Shown one piece after another: positions 23,337 through 32,456 of a stretch of 64,000 nt of DNA. Within the stretch, counting starts at the first letter, position 1. Each line of letters opens with the position of its first letter. Position numbers and translations under genes: made by a program. A model generated the notes under the pieces. The model was not told the DNA's origin. It saw nothing but the letters and a program-made list of their open reading frames with translations, and searched no databases. The DNA comes from Alcanivorax hongdengensis A-11-3 (GTDB taxonomy: Bacteria; Pseudomonadota; Gammaproteobacteria; Pseudomonadales; Alcanivoracaceae): contig NZ_AMRJ01000009.1 of NCBI RefSeq assembly GCF_000300995.1, positions 45,738 to 109,737 of the forward strand, read 5' to 3'.

Positions 23337-26152
23337 GCTGCATTCCTCCCACTACTGCCAACCCGCAACATCAATACAGCGTTAAGCTCCGGGGTTCCCT
23401 GCTCGGCATCCTGTAGCGCTGCCATACGGGTTTCGTGTTCCGCATCCAGGCGCTTGCGTCTGTGCTCCCTGACGGCAGGAAGCCCAATGCGGCCGATAGC
23501 CTGATATCTAGCTTCAAAGGCATAGCGCGCTCGCTCCCGTTCCTCGGTAAGCCAGCTATGGTGTTCTTCCTGTAATTCAGCAAACAACCGCGCACCTTGA
23601 TCTCGGGCAGCACTTAAAGCACGCTCAAAATCATCGCCAGCCTGTTCGATTTCCAGCTCAGAGGAGAGAGACAATTGCTCTGTCAGTAACAAGTCCCAAA
23701 TTCGTTTAGCGGTAGGCACAAAGCTGCGTCCATCCTCGGCAATGAAGACAGGCAGGAAGCGACGACGGCTGAATCGGTCAGAGACATGGGAAGCGTCCAA
23801 ACTGATCTCCCAGAGTGACCATACGCCGGTAACCGATTCAGGCAGCCCACGTATTGAAACTATTGGCAGGGGTTGCCCCGCCACGCAGCGTGGCAGTTCA
23901 CTGATAAATGCGCGGGCGCGAGCGTCCTCCAGGGTGACCCACTCGATTTCGGGGTGTTGCTCGGCGGTGCGCGCATCAAAGCAAACACGGGGCGATTCAC
24001 TGCCGTCCGGCCAGGTCACCCTCCACGATGCATCGCGTTTTTCCGCCTGGCCGCCACGCGAGGGCAGCCCGGTAGTGATGGCGCGCTCCAGCCAATACTG
24101 CGCGGGATGGTCGCGCCATTTTCGGGCATCATCCGCTTCCAGGTTGTAGTCCTCCGTCAGCAGGTCGCTGTCCGTGCGGCTTGCGGCTACCTTATCCCGT
24201 ACCTGGTCGATGACGGCATCACATTCCTGGTCAATACGGTCTGGGTCCTGCAAGCCGTGCACGAACAGTTCGTCAAAAATCGGCTCCACTTCCACCGAGT
24301 CCATGACATCCGCCGCTTTGTCTACACCGAACTCCTGGGCAATGATCTCCAGCTTCTCTTCCAGCACCTGGCGAACTCGGTGCTCAACCGTGTCTTCGAG
24401 TACTAGGTTGATGGCCCGCACCACATGAGGCTGCCCGATACGGTCAACGCGGCCTATCCGCTGTTCCAATCGCATGGGGTTCCAGGGCATGTCGAAATTG
24501 ACAATCACATGGCAGAACTGAAGGTTCAAACCTTCACCACCGGCATCCGTCGAGATCAGCACGCGCACATCGCCGGAAAAGTCCTGCTGTGCCCTGGTTC
24601 GTGCATCCAGATCCATACTGCCGTTGAGTAACACCACGGAAAAACCACGACTTTCCAGGAACTCCGCCAGCATGACCTGCGTGGGCACAAACTCGGTAAA
24701 CACCAACACCTTGAGCTGCGGATCGCTCTCTTCCTGTTGAAGCTTGTAGATCAGTTCCAACAGGGCTTCGGCTTTGGCATCGCTACCTTGGCGCTCGGTT
24801 TCGCGCGCCAGGTCGAGCAGCATCTCGACTTCCGCTTTCTCCTGCTCCCAACCACTGGCCTGCACCGCAATATCCACTTGCGCTTGCCCATCCAACTCAG
24901 CCCATTCATCCATGCTTGTCGTATCAAACAAGCTGGCTTGCGATTGCGGTTCTTTCAGCAGACTTTGGCGCTTTTCCAGTGTGGCACGAATGGCTGCCGT
25001 ACTGGATGTGACAAGGCGCTGCATCAAAATCATCAAGAAACCGATATGGCGCTGCTTGGCGGCCATGGCCTGGTTGTAGCCATGGCGCACATAGTCGGTC
25101 ACCGCTTCGTAGAGTGTCTGCTGAGCTGCATGGCGGTTCTGCCATGCCACGGCCTGAAGCCTGGTTGCACGCGGCTTGAATAGTGGCTGGCCCTCGGCAT
25201 CGATAGCGGAACGTTTCTCGGTACGGATCACATAAGGCTGTACCCGGTCGCGATTGATACTGTTCTCGTCGGGGAAAGACTCACGATCCAGCAACTGCAT
25301 CAGACGCATGAACTGATCGGTCTTGCCCTGGTGGGGGGTAGCAGACAACAACAGTAAATAGGGGGTAGCTTCTGCCAACGCAGCGCCCAACTTGTAGCGA
25401 GCGACCTGCTCGGTGCTGCCACCCATGCGGTGCGACTCGTCGATGATCACCAGGTCCCAACCGGCGGATACCAAGTCCTCGAAGCGTTCGCGGTTGTAGG
25501 TGTCGAGTTGTTCCAGGCTCCAGCCACGGCGGGCTTCGATGGGTTTTACCGAGTCCAGCGAACAGATCACCTGATCATGCATGCGCCACAGGTTGTCATC
25601 GTTGTTCCGCCAGGTGCGAAAGGCGGCCAGGTCGGCTGCCTCGATGAAGCGAAGTGCCTCGCCGAAGTGCAAGCGCATCTCCGCCTGCCACTGACGCACC
25701 AAGCCCTTGGGAGCGACCACCAGCACGCGCTTCACCATGCCACGCAGCTTGAGCTCTCGCAGGATCAGGCCAGCTTCAATGGTCTTGCCCAAGCCGACTT
25801 CATCCGCCAGCAGGTAGCGAATGCGGTCCCGGCTCATGGCCCTGTTCAGCGCATGAAGCTGATGCGGCAGGGGCACCACGCTGGACTGTATCGGGGCCAG
25901 CAGCAGGTTGTCCTCCAGCGCAGCGCACAGCTTGGCCGCGGCAGCTGTATGCAGAATCTGATCAGCCGTCGGCTGCACGTCAGCCAGTGAGCCGAGCTCC
26001 TCGGCGCGGGCGCGCACCACGGCATCCTTGGCTGGCAGCCAAACCCGATAGGTGTTTTCTCCCCACAGCGATTGACTGTCCACCACCCGGCAAGGCGCAG
26101 TCAGCCGCTTGTGCCAGCACCAATCGCCAACGGCGTACACCTTGCCCGTCAT
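23333..26152 (-). CDS. brxHII: BREX type 3 / DISARM-type SNF2 helicase BrxHII
   Basis: A 939-residue superfamily 2 helicase of the SNF2/RapA-like kind. Motif I is ADEVGLGKTIEAG (about residue 115), motif II DESH (about 235), motif III LSATPHQG, and the C-terminal half has VLVFTEFVPTQ, STDAGGEGLNLQ and the WNPMRLEQRIGRVDRIGQ arginine-finger motif VI. An N-terminal beta domain (VGDWCWHKRLTAPCRVVDSQ) precedes the motor. It resembles both DrmD of DISARM and BrxHII of type 3 BREX; the neighbours decide for BrxHII. Start overlaps the preceding gene by four bases. Confidence 0.9.
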   Translation of the reverse strand: MTGKVYAVGDWCWHKRLTAPCRVVDSQSLWGENTYRVWLPAKDAVVRARAEELGSLADVQPTADQILHTAAAAKLCAALEDNLLLAPIQSSVVPLPHQLHALNRAMSRDRIRYLLADEVGLGKTIEAGLILRELKLRGMVKRVLVVAPKGLVRQWQAEMRLHFGEALRFIEAADLAAFRTWRNNDDNLWRMHDQVICSLDSVKPIEARRGWSLEQLDTYNRERFEDLVSAGWDLVIIDESHRMGGSTEQVARYKLGAALAEATPYLLLLSATPHQGKTDQFMRLMQLLDRESFPDENSINRDRVQPYVIRTEKRSAIDAEGQPLFKPRATRLQAVAWQNRHAAQQTLYEAVTDYVRHGYNQAMAAKQRHIGFLMILMQRLVTSSTAAIRATLEKRQSLLKEPQSQASLFDTTSMDEWAELDGQAQVDIAVQASGWEQEKAEVEMLLDLARETERQGSDAKAEALLELIYKLQQEESDPQLKVLVFTEFVPTQVMLAEFLESRGFSVVLLNGSMDLDARTRAQQDFSGDVRVLISTDAGGEGLNLQFCHVIVNFDMPWNPMRLEQRIGRVDRIGQPHVVRAINLVLEDTVEHRVRQVLEEKLEIIAQEFGVDKAADVMDSVEVEPIFDELFVHGLQDPDRIDQECDAVIDQVRDKVAASRTDSDLLTEDYNLEADDARKWRDHPAQYWLERAITTGLPSRGGQAEKRDASWRVTWPDGSESPRVCFDARTAEQHPEIEWVTLEDARARAFISELPRCVAGQPLPIVSIRGLPESVTGVWSLWEISLDASHVSDRFSRRRFLPVFIAEDGRSFVPTAKRIWDLLLTEQLSLSSELEIEQAGDDFERALSAARDQGARLFAELQEEHHSWLTEERERARYAFEARYQAIGRIGLPAVREHRRKRLDAEHETRMAALQDAEQGTPELNAVLMLRVGSSGRNAA

Positions 26153-27951
26153 TGTGCTTTTCCTTGCAGGGCAAGGCCCTTGGCGGTTAGCCGGTAGCGC
26201 TGTTTGCTGCTGCGAGGTTTGTCCGGAATGGTCATTTCGATGACGCCAGCCGCCAACGCCGGGCTGAGATAGGCATCCCGGAAGTGGTCCTCGTGTTTCA
26301 GGCCCAGTGCGGCCTGAATCTCCGCCCGCTTCATCTCTCCGGCCATGACCAACAGCAGCTTGCGCACTTCCCCGGTAACTTCCCCGGTAACTTCCCCGGT
26401 AACTTCCCCGGTAACTTCCCCGGTAGAGGGTTTCGCTTGCTGGGTCCCGCTCCCTGTGCCTGCCACAGGCGCTCCGGCAAAGCGCTGACGCAGCGCTTCC
26501 GGCACCTCAAACAGGGTGTCGCTTACCGCCTGCAGCAGTTGTTGCTGAACCAGGAAATCGGCGATTCGCCTGGCTTGCTGGGTGGTGGCCACCCCCAGGC
26601 CGCGAATGTCCGTCAGGCTGATCCGTCCGTCATCTGGCTGCCCCAGGGCCAAGGCGAGCACATCGGCCTGCTCCCGGTTCAGATTGGCGCCAATGGTTTG
26701 GCGGAAGTGCTGCATGGCCTCGGTGACCAGGAGCTGATTGAGTAACACCAGCTCAAACTGCTTGCGCGCCTTGTCATTGTTCAACTGAGGCGGTACCCGG
26801 CCCAGTTCATGCCAATTGCGGAAAATAGCGCGAATCCCCGTGCCCGCCTGGTCCGACAGACCAATGCGCCGGAATGCCTTGACGATGGAGGGGTTGCGGA
26901 CTTCCTTCTCGGTGGGGTCCAGCAACTCGGCTTCGGTGGCGAAGGCATCGCCGGGGTTCCAGAAGATGGTGCGGTCGGTAAACAGGCGGATGGACGCCTT
27001 ACGGCCATGGTCGCCATAGTCCTGGTGAATCAGCAGGTTGATGGCCGCCTCGCGGAACGCCACATAATCCGGCGGATCGTCCGTGCGGCGCAGGGAGGAT
27101 GGGTCCAGCGAGAAGGGGTGCTCGGCAATGCGCATGTAGCGAGCCACCAGCCCCTGCCAGGTCTGGAAGATGTTTTCCTCGAACACATAGCGGTCGTGCC
27201 AGCGCTGTTCCGCCGACCAATGCTCGAACGCGGTATCGATACGTTGATAGTCCAGCACCGGGCGCGGCAGAATCTGCCGCACGTAGCGCCCCTCGCCAAA
27301 CAACAACACACCGGCGCGGGTAGGCAGCAACGTACCCGCCTGCTCGACGATGAAATTCCAGTTGAGCAGGAACTCGGTTGGGTCGGCAATCTCCTTATGC
27401 TCCGGGTTGCGTCGCGCGAACTGAGCCTGGTACCACTTCACCGTGTCCAGGTCGAAGCAGCGGTCCACCGGCATATCGGGCAAGACCATGCCGTCATAGC
27501 GCTCCTGCGAGGCATCGCGCAGCAGGCGTTCAAGCTCACTCTGGGTGCATTGCTCATCACCGGCACCGCGCCGCACATAACTCTGGCGTGGGTCGCCCTT
27601 GAGATAGACCGGCTTATCCGCACGGGTCGCCTCCGGTACATGGAAGGCGAACACGTGCTTGCCGTCGATCTCGTAACGGTGAGGCTCCACGGCAATGACC
27701 CGGTTCAGTTTCTGGCCGCCCCGCAAGGCCGCCAGAAAATCGTTCTGCACCTTGTCCGGGGTTTCCACACCGGAGATTTCAAGACGTTCGTCCCGCTCGC
27801 TCACGCCAAACACCAGCCAACCGCCCGCTGTGTTGGCAAAGGCGGAGACGGTCTTGTAGGCATCCTCCGGCACACCCCGCTGGGCGCGCTTGCACTCGAA
27901 GTCGTTCCACTCGATGCCATTCAGGCGAGCGAGCAGTTCATCCTGATTCAT
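26149..27951 (-). CDS. Schlafen AlbA_2-domain ATP-binding protein inside the BREX operon
   Basis: A 600-residue protein with an N-terminal AlbA_2/Schlafen-like domain (EWNDFECKRAQRGVPEDAYKTVSAFANTAGGWLVFGVSE), a central GHKL-like RHxxIHQDYGDHG segment typical of the HATPase-containing group, two winged-helix regions, and a TGEV repeat linker before the C-terminal helix-turn-helix (VMAGEMKRAEIQAALGL). AlbA-type proteins are nucleic-acid binding; some act as nucleases or regulators in defence loci. It overlaps brxHII by four bases and lies 19 bases after pglX, so it is embedded in the operon although not a standard BREX gene. Exact role unknown. Confidence 0.85.
   Translation of the reverse strand: MNQDELLARLNGIEWNDFECKRAQRGVPEDAYKTVSAFANTAGGWLVFGVSERDERLEISGVETPDKVQNDFLAALRGGQKLNRVIAVEPHRYEIDGKHVFAFHVPEATRADKPVYLKGDPRQSYVRRGAGDEQCTQSELERLLRDASQERYDGMVLPDMPVDRCFDLDTVKWYQAQFARRNPEHKEIADPTEFLLNWNFIVEQAGTLLPTRAGVLLFGEGRYVRQILPRPVLDYQRIDTAFEHWSAEQRWHDRYVFEENIFQTWQGLVARYMRIAEHPFSLDPSSLRRTDDPPDYVAFREAAINLLIHQDYGDHGRKASIRLFTDRTIFWNPGDAFATEAELLDPTEKEVRNPSIVKAFRRIGLSDQAGTGIRAIFRNWHELGRVPPQLNNDKARKQFELVLLNQLLVTEAMQHFRQTIGANLNREQADVLALALGQPDDGRISLTDIRGLGVATTQQARRIADFLVQQQLLQAVSDTLFEVPEALRQRFAGAPVAGTGSGTQQAKPSTGEVTGEVTGEVTGEVTGEVRKLLLVMAGEMKRAEIQAALGLKHEDHFRDAYLSPALAAGVIEMTIPDKPRSSKQRYRLTAKGLALQGKAQ
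26366..26425. repeat. Five perfect 12-bp tandem repeats coding for (TGEV)n
   Basis: Five identical 12-bp units lie in frame in the AlbA gene and encode five TGEV tetrapeptides on the minus strand. Copy-number change would lengthen or shorten the linker by four residues without a frameshift. Confidence 0.95.
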
Positions 27952-27970
27952 GGCAACTCCTCGTAGGGCA

Positions 27971-30712
27971 TCAACTGTCGGCCTCCGTGCGGGTCAGGGC
28001 CTGGTCATACCAGAGCAGCAGCTTTTCATCTTCCTGTAGGGCGGCATCGGGAATCTTTTGCGCCACCTTGATGATGGTTGCATAGTCCTTGCTTGCCCAG
28101 GCTTCCTTGAAGCCCGCGCGCAGTACCTCAAGCCGGAACTCCTTGAGCCGACGGCCGGTGAATGCCAGGTAGGTCTGGAATTCCTTTAGCAGCGCTTTCT
28201 CGCGCTTCTTCTCCAGATCCTGCGCCTTGTTGGGGTCGGGCACATACCAGCGATCCTTGGCTTTGGCGATCAGATTTGGATCGTTCTTCTCCAGCCCACG
28301 CAAATCCTTGTGATTCGTGGATAGATAGCTGTGGATCTGGCTCGGGACGTCGCCGTTGCCGTCGTACTTGAAGAAATTGTCTTCAAGCAAGTCGGAAAGC
28401 TCGGGTTTGGATTCATGTTTTCGCCAGCCCGCGCCGATCTGCCTAATGAACTCGGAGTGAACTTCTGCATAGGTAGATGGGCGCTTCTTCAAGAAATCGC
28501 AAAGCCAATCGATCGCACTGCGCTCGTCCGAAACGAACATTTCTAGCTGTGGCGCCTGTGTAGCCTGAGCTCGCTTTCTGTCGTATTCGGCCACCTGCTC
28601 AGGCAGGAAAATCATTCCATCTCTCTCTGGAAACCGTTGTCGCAATCCTTCTTGGAATTCCTGGCTCGAAAGTGGAATAGCAGTATTATGACGAACGAAC
28701 CAAGCAATCATACGATCAAAAATTATTCGAGGGTCTCGCTCGGTGACAAACTCAAGCACTCCGCCTCTAACCTTTACAGTTGGCAGGTACTTCAGGTGTG
28801 TTCGGACGAAGTCCCATACTGACTCTTCGCTACCTCCGGTTGTCTCAAACCTTTCTTCAAGTCCACCGTTTGGTTTATAGGCCGAAATGACAAGATCTTG
28901 TTTGACCGCAGTTGCAGTCATTACTGCCTTAAAGCTACCTTGTTTCTTATCCAGAGCTGAAACATTGGCGACAACAAATCCTGCTTCTTGCAAGGACGTT
29001 TGAATGGTGTTCCAAATAGACGCCTTAGTATTTGAAAATTCTACCGTCATCCATCTTCCTGGCTTCAGAGTGCGGAAAAATTCTTTGAAAGACCTAGTCA
29101 GCAAGTATCGATAATCAGCAATATTCTTCTCTTGCGAGTTACTAACTATTGCTTCAGAAAACTGATGCGTTACAACACCAAGCAAGGCTTCCCAGAAGAA
29201 ATTTAGCTCAGAATAATCGAAGTTACTCCCGAAGGGAGGGTCCACAAAAATATAATCGATACTATTATCCGAGATCCTGGATAACGTCGTAGAGCTCTGG
29301 GTAGAAATGATGTTGCTTTTCTTCATAGCCCGCTGGTAAGACAAACTTGAAGCAATGGTTTCAGCATTACGTAGAAAGGAGTTAAGAACATTTGGTGGCG
29401 TAGTTAGGGACCCAACATACAGTGTTCCAGACAATGGGCCGCCGCCCTTCCTGTCGGCACGGAATCGCCGCATCTTTGATGCGTAGGGCAAACAAGCCGT
29501 AAGCGCAAATAACAACGCGTGTCGTATCGATGCTGATTGATGTTTCTTAATGTGATGCAATAGCAGAGCAACGGTATACAACTCACGCGACGTGAAGAAG
29601 TGATGCAAATGTGTGATGCCCCTTGAGACGTTTCTTTGCGTTTCCTTCCCTGGAATTAGCTCAACCACAGGAAAATCTAAATGACTAAGCTTTCCCTCCA
29701 TCTCTCGAATGGCAGCAAGATCCTCATTATCAGGAATCTTTTCATATCTACTGCTGCCTACTGAGTAATTGATCAACACAGGGACAGTCTTTGCTTCCTT
29801 ATGTGCAGCGCCCATCAAGGGATCAATCCGATTCTCGTAACAAGTCTCCCAATCCGTCTCTCGGGAGATAACGCTGCAAGACGGGCAGCTGAGCTCCGAT
29901 CGAAGTGAATCTTCGATCTCATCAACAGCTATGGAGTAGAAGGGATACTGAGCGCCACAGTTTGGACAAGAAACAACATCGGAATAGAGGACAAATTCAA
30001 CTTCTCCCTGCGAAGAATCTACGTGTTTGTAGGATTTGTGCTCGACGATTTTTCTATCTCTTACCTTCCAGCCTGAGTGCTTGGTTTTATAGAGATTCGG
30101 CTCCTTCAGCTTGACACTATCAACTAGCGCTCTGGCAGACTCCACAAAGACGACTGCATCGAGAGTCCCATTAAGGTTTTTTGCGATAAAAGTGGCTATT
30201 GGTGAAAGGTCAACGAGAATGGATTTTCTTCCCTCTCCCACATGGGAACAAGCAACCCCAGTCATTCCCGTGCCACAGAAACCATCGAGCACTAAGTCAC
30301 CGGGCGACGTGAAATGTTCGATATAGCGCATGATTGCTTTGTGCGGCACCTTTGTGTGATAGCTATGCGCGTTGTAGATTGGATCGTTCTTCCCTTCTGA
30401 TACATCAGCCGCAAAAGGCTCCCTGCTGTATTTCTGAGCAGGTTCGTATGGCTTTCCGTACTTCAAGACGAAGTCTGTTATGAAAGGATTCGGGCAAGCG
30501 GTGTAGTACGGCGGGTCAGACATAGCCAAAATGGCTTCATCCGTTCCCTGCGGAAAGCCTTCCTGCTTACGAAATTCCGGATCTTTCAGCTTCTCAGACA
30601 ATAGCTTCAGAAAATGCTCACGGCGAGCCTCATCGCTCGGAAAAGTTTGCCCTAGGCATTCCACCGGTTGGGCTGATGCCTCTGTCTGGCCAAAATTAAG
30701 TTGATCGTTCAT
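27971..30712 (-). CDS. pglX: BREX type 3 adenine-specific DNA methyltransferase PglX
   Basis: A 913-residue N6-adenine methyltransferase. It has DPPYYTACPNPF (66-77), the SAM-binding FCGTGMTG (145-152), a probable zinc ribbon with CPNC (249-252) and CPSC (276-279), and a second catalytic-type motif DPPFGSNFDY (491-500). Type 3 PglX proteins are of this zinc-ribbon type, unlike type 1 PglX. It would mark host DNA so that BREX spares it. By eye the central part (about 28.6-30.7 kb) is clearly more AT-rich than the flanking genes, suggesting a separate origin or domain exchange. Two bases separate its ATG from the herA stop. Confidence 0.88.
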   Translation of the reverse strand: MNDQLNFGQTEASAQPVECLGQTFPSDEARREHFLKLLSEKLKDPEFRKQEGFPQGTDEAILAMSDPPYYTACPNPFITDFVLKYGKPYEPAQKYSREPFAADVSEGKNDPIYNAHSYHTKVPHKAIMRYIEHFTSPGDLVLDGFCGTGMTGVACSHVGEGRKSILVDLSPIATFIAKNLNGTLDAVVFVESARALVDSVKLKEPNLYKTKHSGWKVRDRKIVEHKSYKHVDSSQGEVEFVLYSDVVSCPNCGAQYPFYSIAVDEIEDSLRSELSCPSCSVISRETDWETCYENRIDPLMGAAHKEAKTVPVLINYSVGSSRYEKIPDNEDLAAIREMEGKLSHLDFPVVELIPGKETQRNVSRGITHLHHFFTSRELYTVALLLHHIKKHQSASIRHALLFALTACLPYASKMRRFRADRKGGGPLSGTLYVGSLTTPPNVLNSFLRNAETIASSLSYQRAMKKSNIISTQSSTTLSRISDNSIDYIFVDPPFGSNFDYSELNFFWEALLGVVTHQFSEAIVSNSQEKNIADYRYLLTRSFKEFFRTLKPGRWMTVEFSNTKASIWNTIQTSLQEAGFVVANVSALDKKQGSFKAVMTATAVKQDLVISAYKPNGGLEERFETTGGSEESVWDFVRTHLKYLPTVKVRGGVLEFVTERDPRIIFDRMIAWFVRHNTAIPLSSQEFQEGLRQRFPERDGMIFLPEQVAEYDRKRAQATQAPQLEMFVSDERSAIDWLCDFLKKRPSTYAEVHSEFIRQIGAGWRKHESKPELSDLLEDNFFKYDGNGDVPSQIHSYLSTNHKDLRGLEKNDPNLIAKAKDRWYVPDPNKAQDLEKKREKALLKEFQTYLAFTGRRLKEFRLEVLRAGFKEAWASKDYATIIKVAQKIPDAALQEDEKLLLWYDQALTRTEADS

Positions 30713-30714
30713 GT

Positions 30715-32454
30715 TTATGCTCTGTTCTGTCTGCGCATGTTCTCTACTGACTTCTCGAAGTCAGGAGCATTGGGGTCTTTGCTCCACTCATCCCAGAAGT
30801 CGATGGTGGCGCTCAGTGGTTTTTCTGTGGGTTCGTGAATTCGGATTCGACTTGGCAGCAGCACTGCGTCACCGACGACCAGGGCTTCACCAATGTCCAG
30901 AATGGGGAGCGTGTCCATCAGCCCTTCCAGGCTTTCCGGCATCAGTCTCTTAACCGTATTCTGGTCGTCGCCATTAGTCAGGCGAAGCGCAACGACGTTG
31001 TTGCATTGACTGAGTATCGTGGTGCTGACATCAGCTGGTCTCTGACTAATGACAAACAGAGCCACACCATATTTCCGGCCTTCCTTCGCGATCTTCTCGA
31101 AGTTTTCGATTGCGCGTTGCTCAACTGGATTCTTGCCATCCTTCTTGGGTAGGTAGAGGTGGGCCTCATCACACACAAGAGCAAGGGGTTGTCTCTTGTC
31201 ACGATCTGTCCAGAACTGAACTTGGTAAATGATCCGTGCCACCAGTCCGATAATGACCGGGAGTATGTCCGCAGGCACATCGGAGAAGTCGATAACTTTA
31301 ATCTGCGAGCTCTGCTCGGAAAAATCCATGAGCCGCTTGACCAAGTCCGCCATAGCGCCATAGTCATGCTGTGCTTCTGGGGCCTGGAAAAGAAAACCAT
31401 AACGCTTGTCACTCACCTTGCTGCCAAGGCGCAACAGCAATCGGCTGAATTGGCCAAAAAACGGCCCTTGCTTCATATTGCTTCCAGAGCCAGGAACCTT
31501 CTCTTCATTGAGCCGCTTTAACTCGTCAATAACTTTATTGATGTCAAAGGGTACAGGGCTATCCAGAGTAAACGCATTCAGGACATCCGTTTTGCCAAGC
31601 GACTCTAAGACATTGCGTTTTTCCCCAACCACAATATCTTGGAACGCCATCACTTGGTTGTGGGCACTGAATTCACTTCTGTCGATGAACATGGCTTGCA
31701 GCTCCTCGGCATTGAGGAGCCAATAAGGCAGGAACAGGAGTGAGGGGTCTGCATTGCCCAGTTCTTCAGGGCCAGGTATACGGAGGTGCCTTGCATAGCC
31801 CAGTTCGCGATATTCACCGTGCAGGTCAAATACAATCAGGTTGGATGATGGCAGTTTGGCTGCCTGCTCCAGGATTGATGCAACGGTCCAGGATTTGCCC
31901 GATCCTGTGCTTCCCAGAAGTGCTGCGTGGCGTTGAAAGAGCTTGTTCCCATCGAGGTACGCCTTGGCGCTTTCGTCGATGGTGTAGCAGCCGATCTCCA
32001 GCGAATGATCCGTCTTGCTCTCTGCGGAAAGTAAGTTCATGAAGGACTGCAGTTGAGCATCCCGCAGGATGTAACACTGGGCATCAATCTCTGGTACTTG
32101 CACCAGGGAGCGAGAGAACCGGGCGTTGTTGTTCACGGTCAGGCAGACGGTGCCTACCAGGGTAAGCTGGACCGTGTTATGAACGCTCTCTCTCGGTAAA
32201 TCCAGAGAGGTGTCTTCATCTGACTCTTGCTCGTCCCACCCGGCTATTTCTTCCAGAACCGGCGTCTTGACAACCTTTTCAATGATCCCGATGAGCCATT
32301 CCTCGGTAGCACCTGGAAGATCCAGGGCAACTAGCTGACCAACACGAGCCTTTCGGAGGTCCTCATCGCTCCTGACTTGAACATTAACTTTTCGCGTATC
32401 TACCGAGCGGACTTTGCCGAGCAAGTACGAAGCGTCGAATGTGAAAATTGGCAT
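30715..32454 (-). CDS. herA: HerA-type hexameric ATPase/translocase
   Basis: A 579-residue HerA/FtsK-superfamily ATPase: N-terminal HAS-barrel (about 1-125), Walker A LGSTGSGKSWT (180-190), the DLHGEYRELGY strand, Walker B LALVCDEAHLYLP, and the sensor VISQRPADVSTTILSQCN. HerA proteins form hexameric rings that pump DNA and, when paired with SIR2 proteins, form the Nezha (SIR2-HerA) anti-phage system. The SIR2 partner lies just upstream with two bases between them, so a complex is very likely. It is sandwiched between SIR2 and pglX in the BREX operon. Confidence 0.9.
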   Translation of the reverse strand: MPIFTFDASYLLGKVRSVDTRKVNVQVRSDEDLRKARVGQLVALDLPGATEEWLIGIIEKVVKTPVLEEIAGWDEQESDEDTSLDLPRESVHNTVQLTLVGTVCLTVNNNARFSRSLVQVPEIDAQCYILRDAQLQSFMNLLSAESKTDHSLEIGCYTIDESAKAYLDGNKLFQRHAALLGSTGSGKSWTVASILEQAAKLPSSNLIVFDLHGEYRELGYARHLRIPGPEELGNADPSLLFLPYWLLNAEELQAMFIDRSEFSAHNQVMAFQDIVVGEKRNVLESLGKTDVLNAFTLDSPVPFDINKVIDELKRLNEEKVPGSGSNMKQGPFFGQFSRLLLRLGSKVSDKRYGFLFQAPEAQHDYGAMADLVKRLMDFSEQSSQIKVIDFSDVPADILPVIIGLVARIIYQVQFWTDRDKRQPLALVCDEAHLYLPKKDGKNPVEQRAIENFEKIAKEGRKYGVALFVISQRPADVSTTILSQCNNVVALRLTNGDDQNTVKRLMPESLEGLMDTLPILDIGEALVVGDAVLLPSRIRIHEPTEKPLSATIDFWDEWSKDPNAPDFEKSVENMRRQNRA

Positions 32455-32456
32455 GG

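Noticed and set aside
26366..26425. CRISPR-like repeats
   Set aside because: Adjacent 12-bp units without spacers, in frame inside a gene; no cas genes nearby.
26809..27966. 385-codon frame antisense to the AlbA gene
   Set aside because: The opposite strand encodes recognisable domains; no ribosome site or family here.
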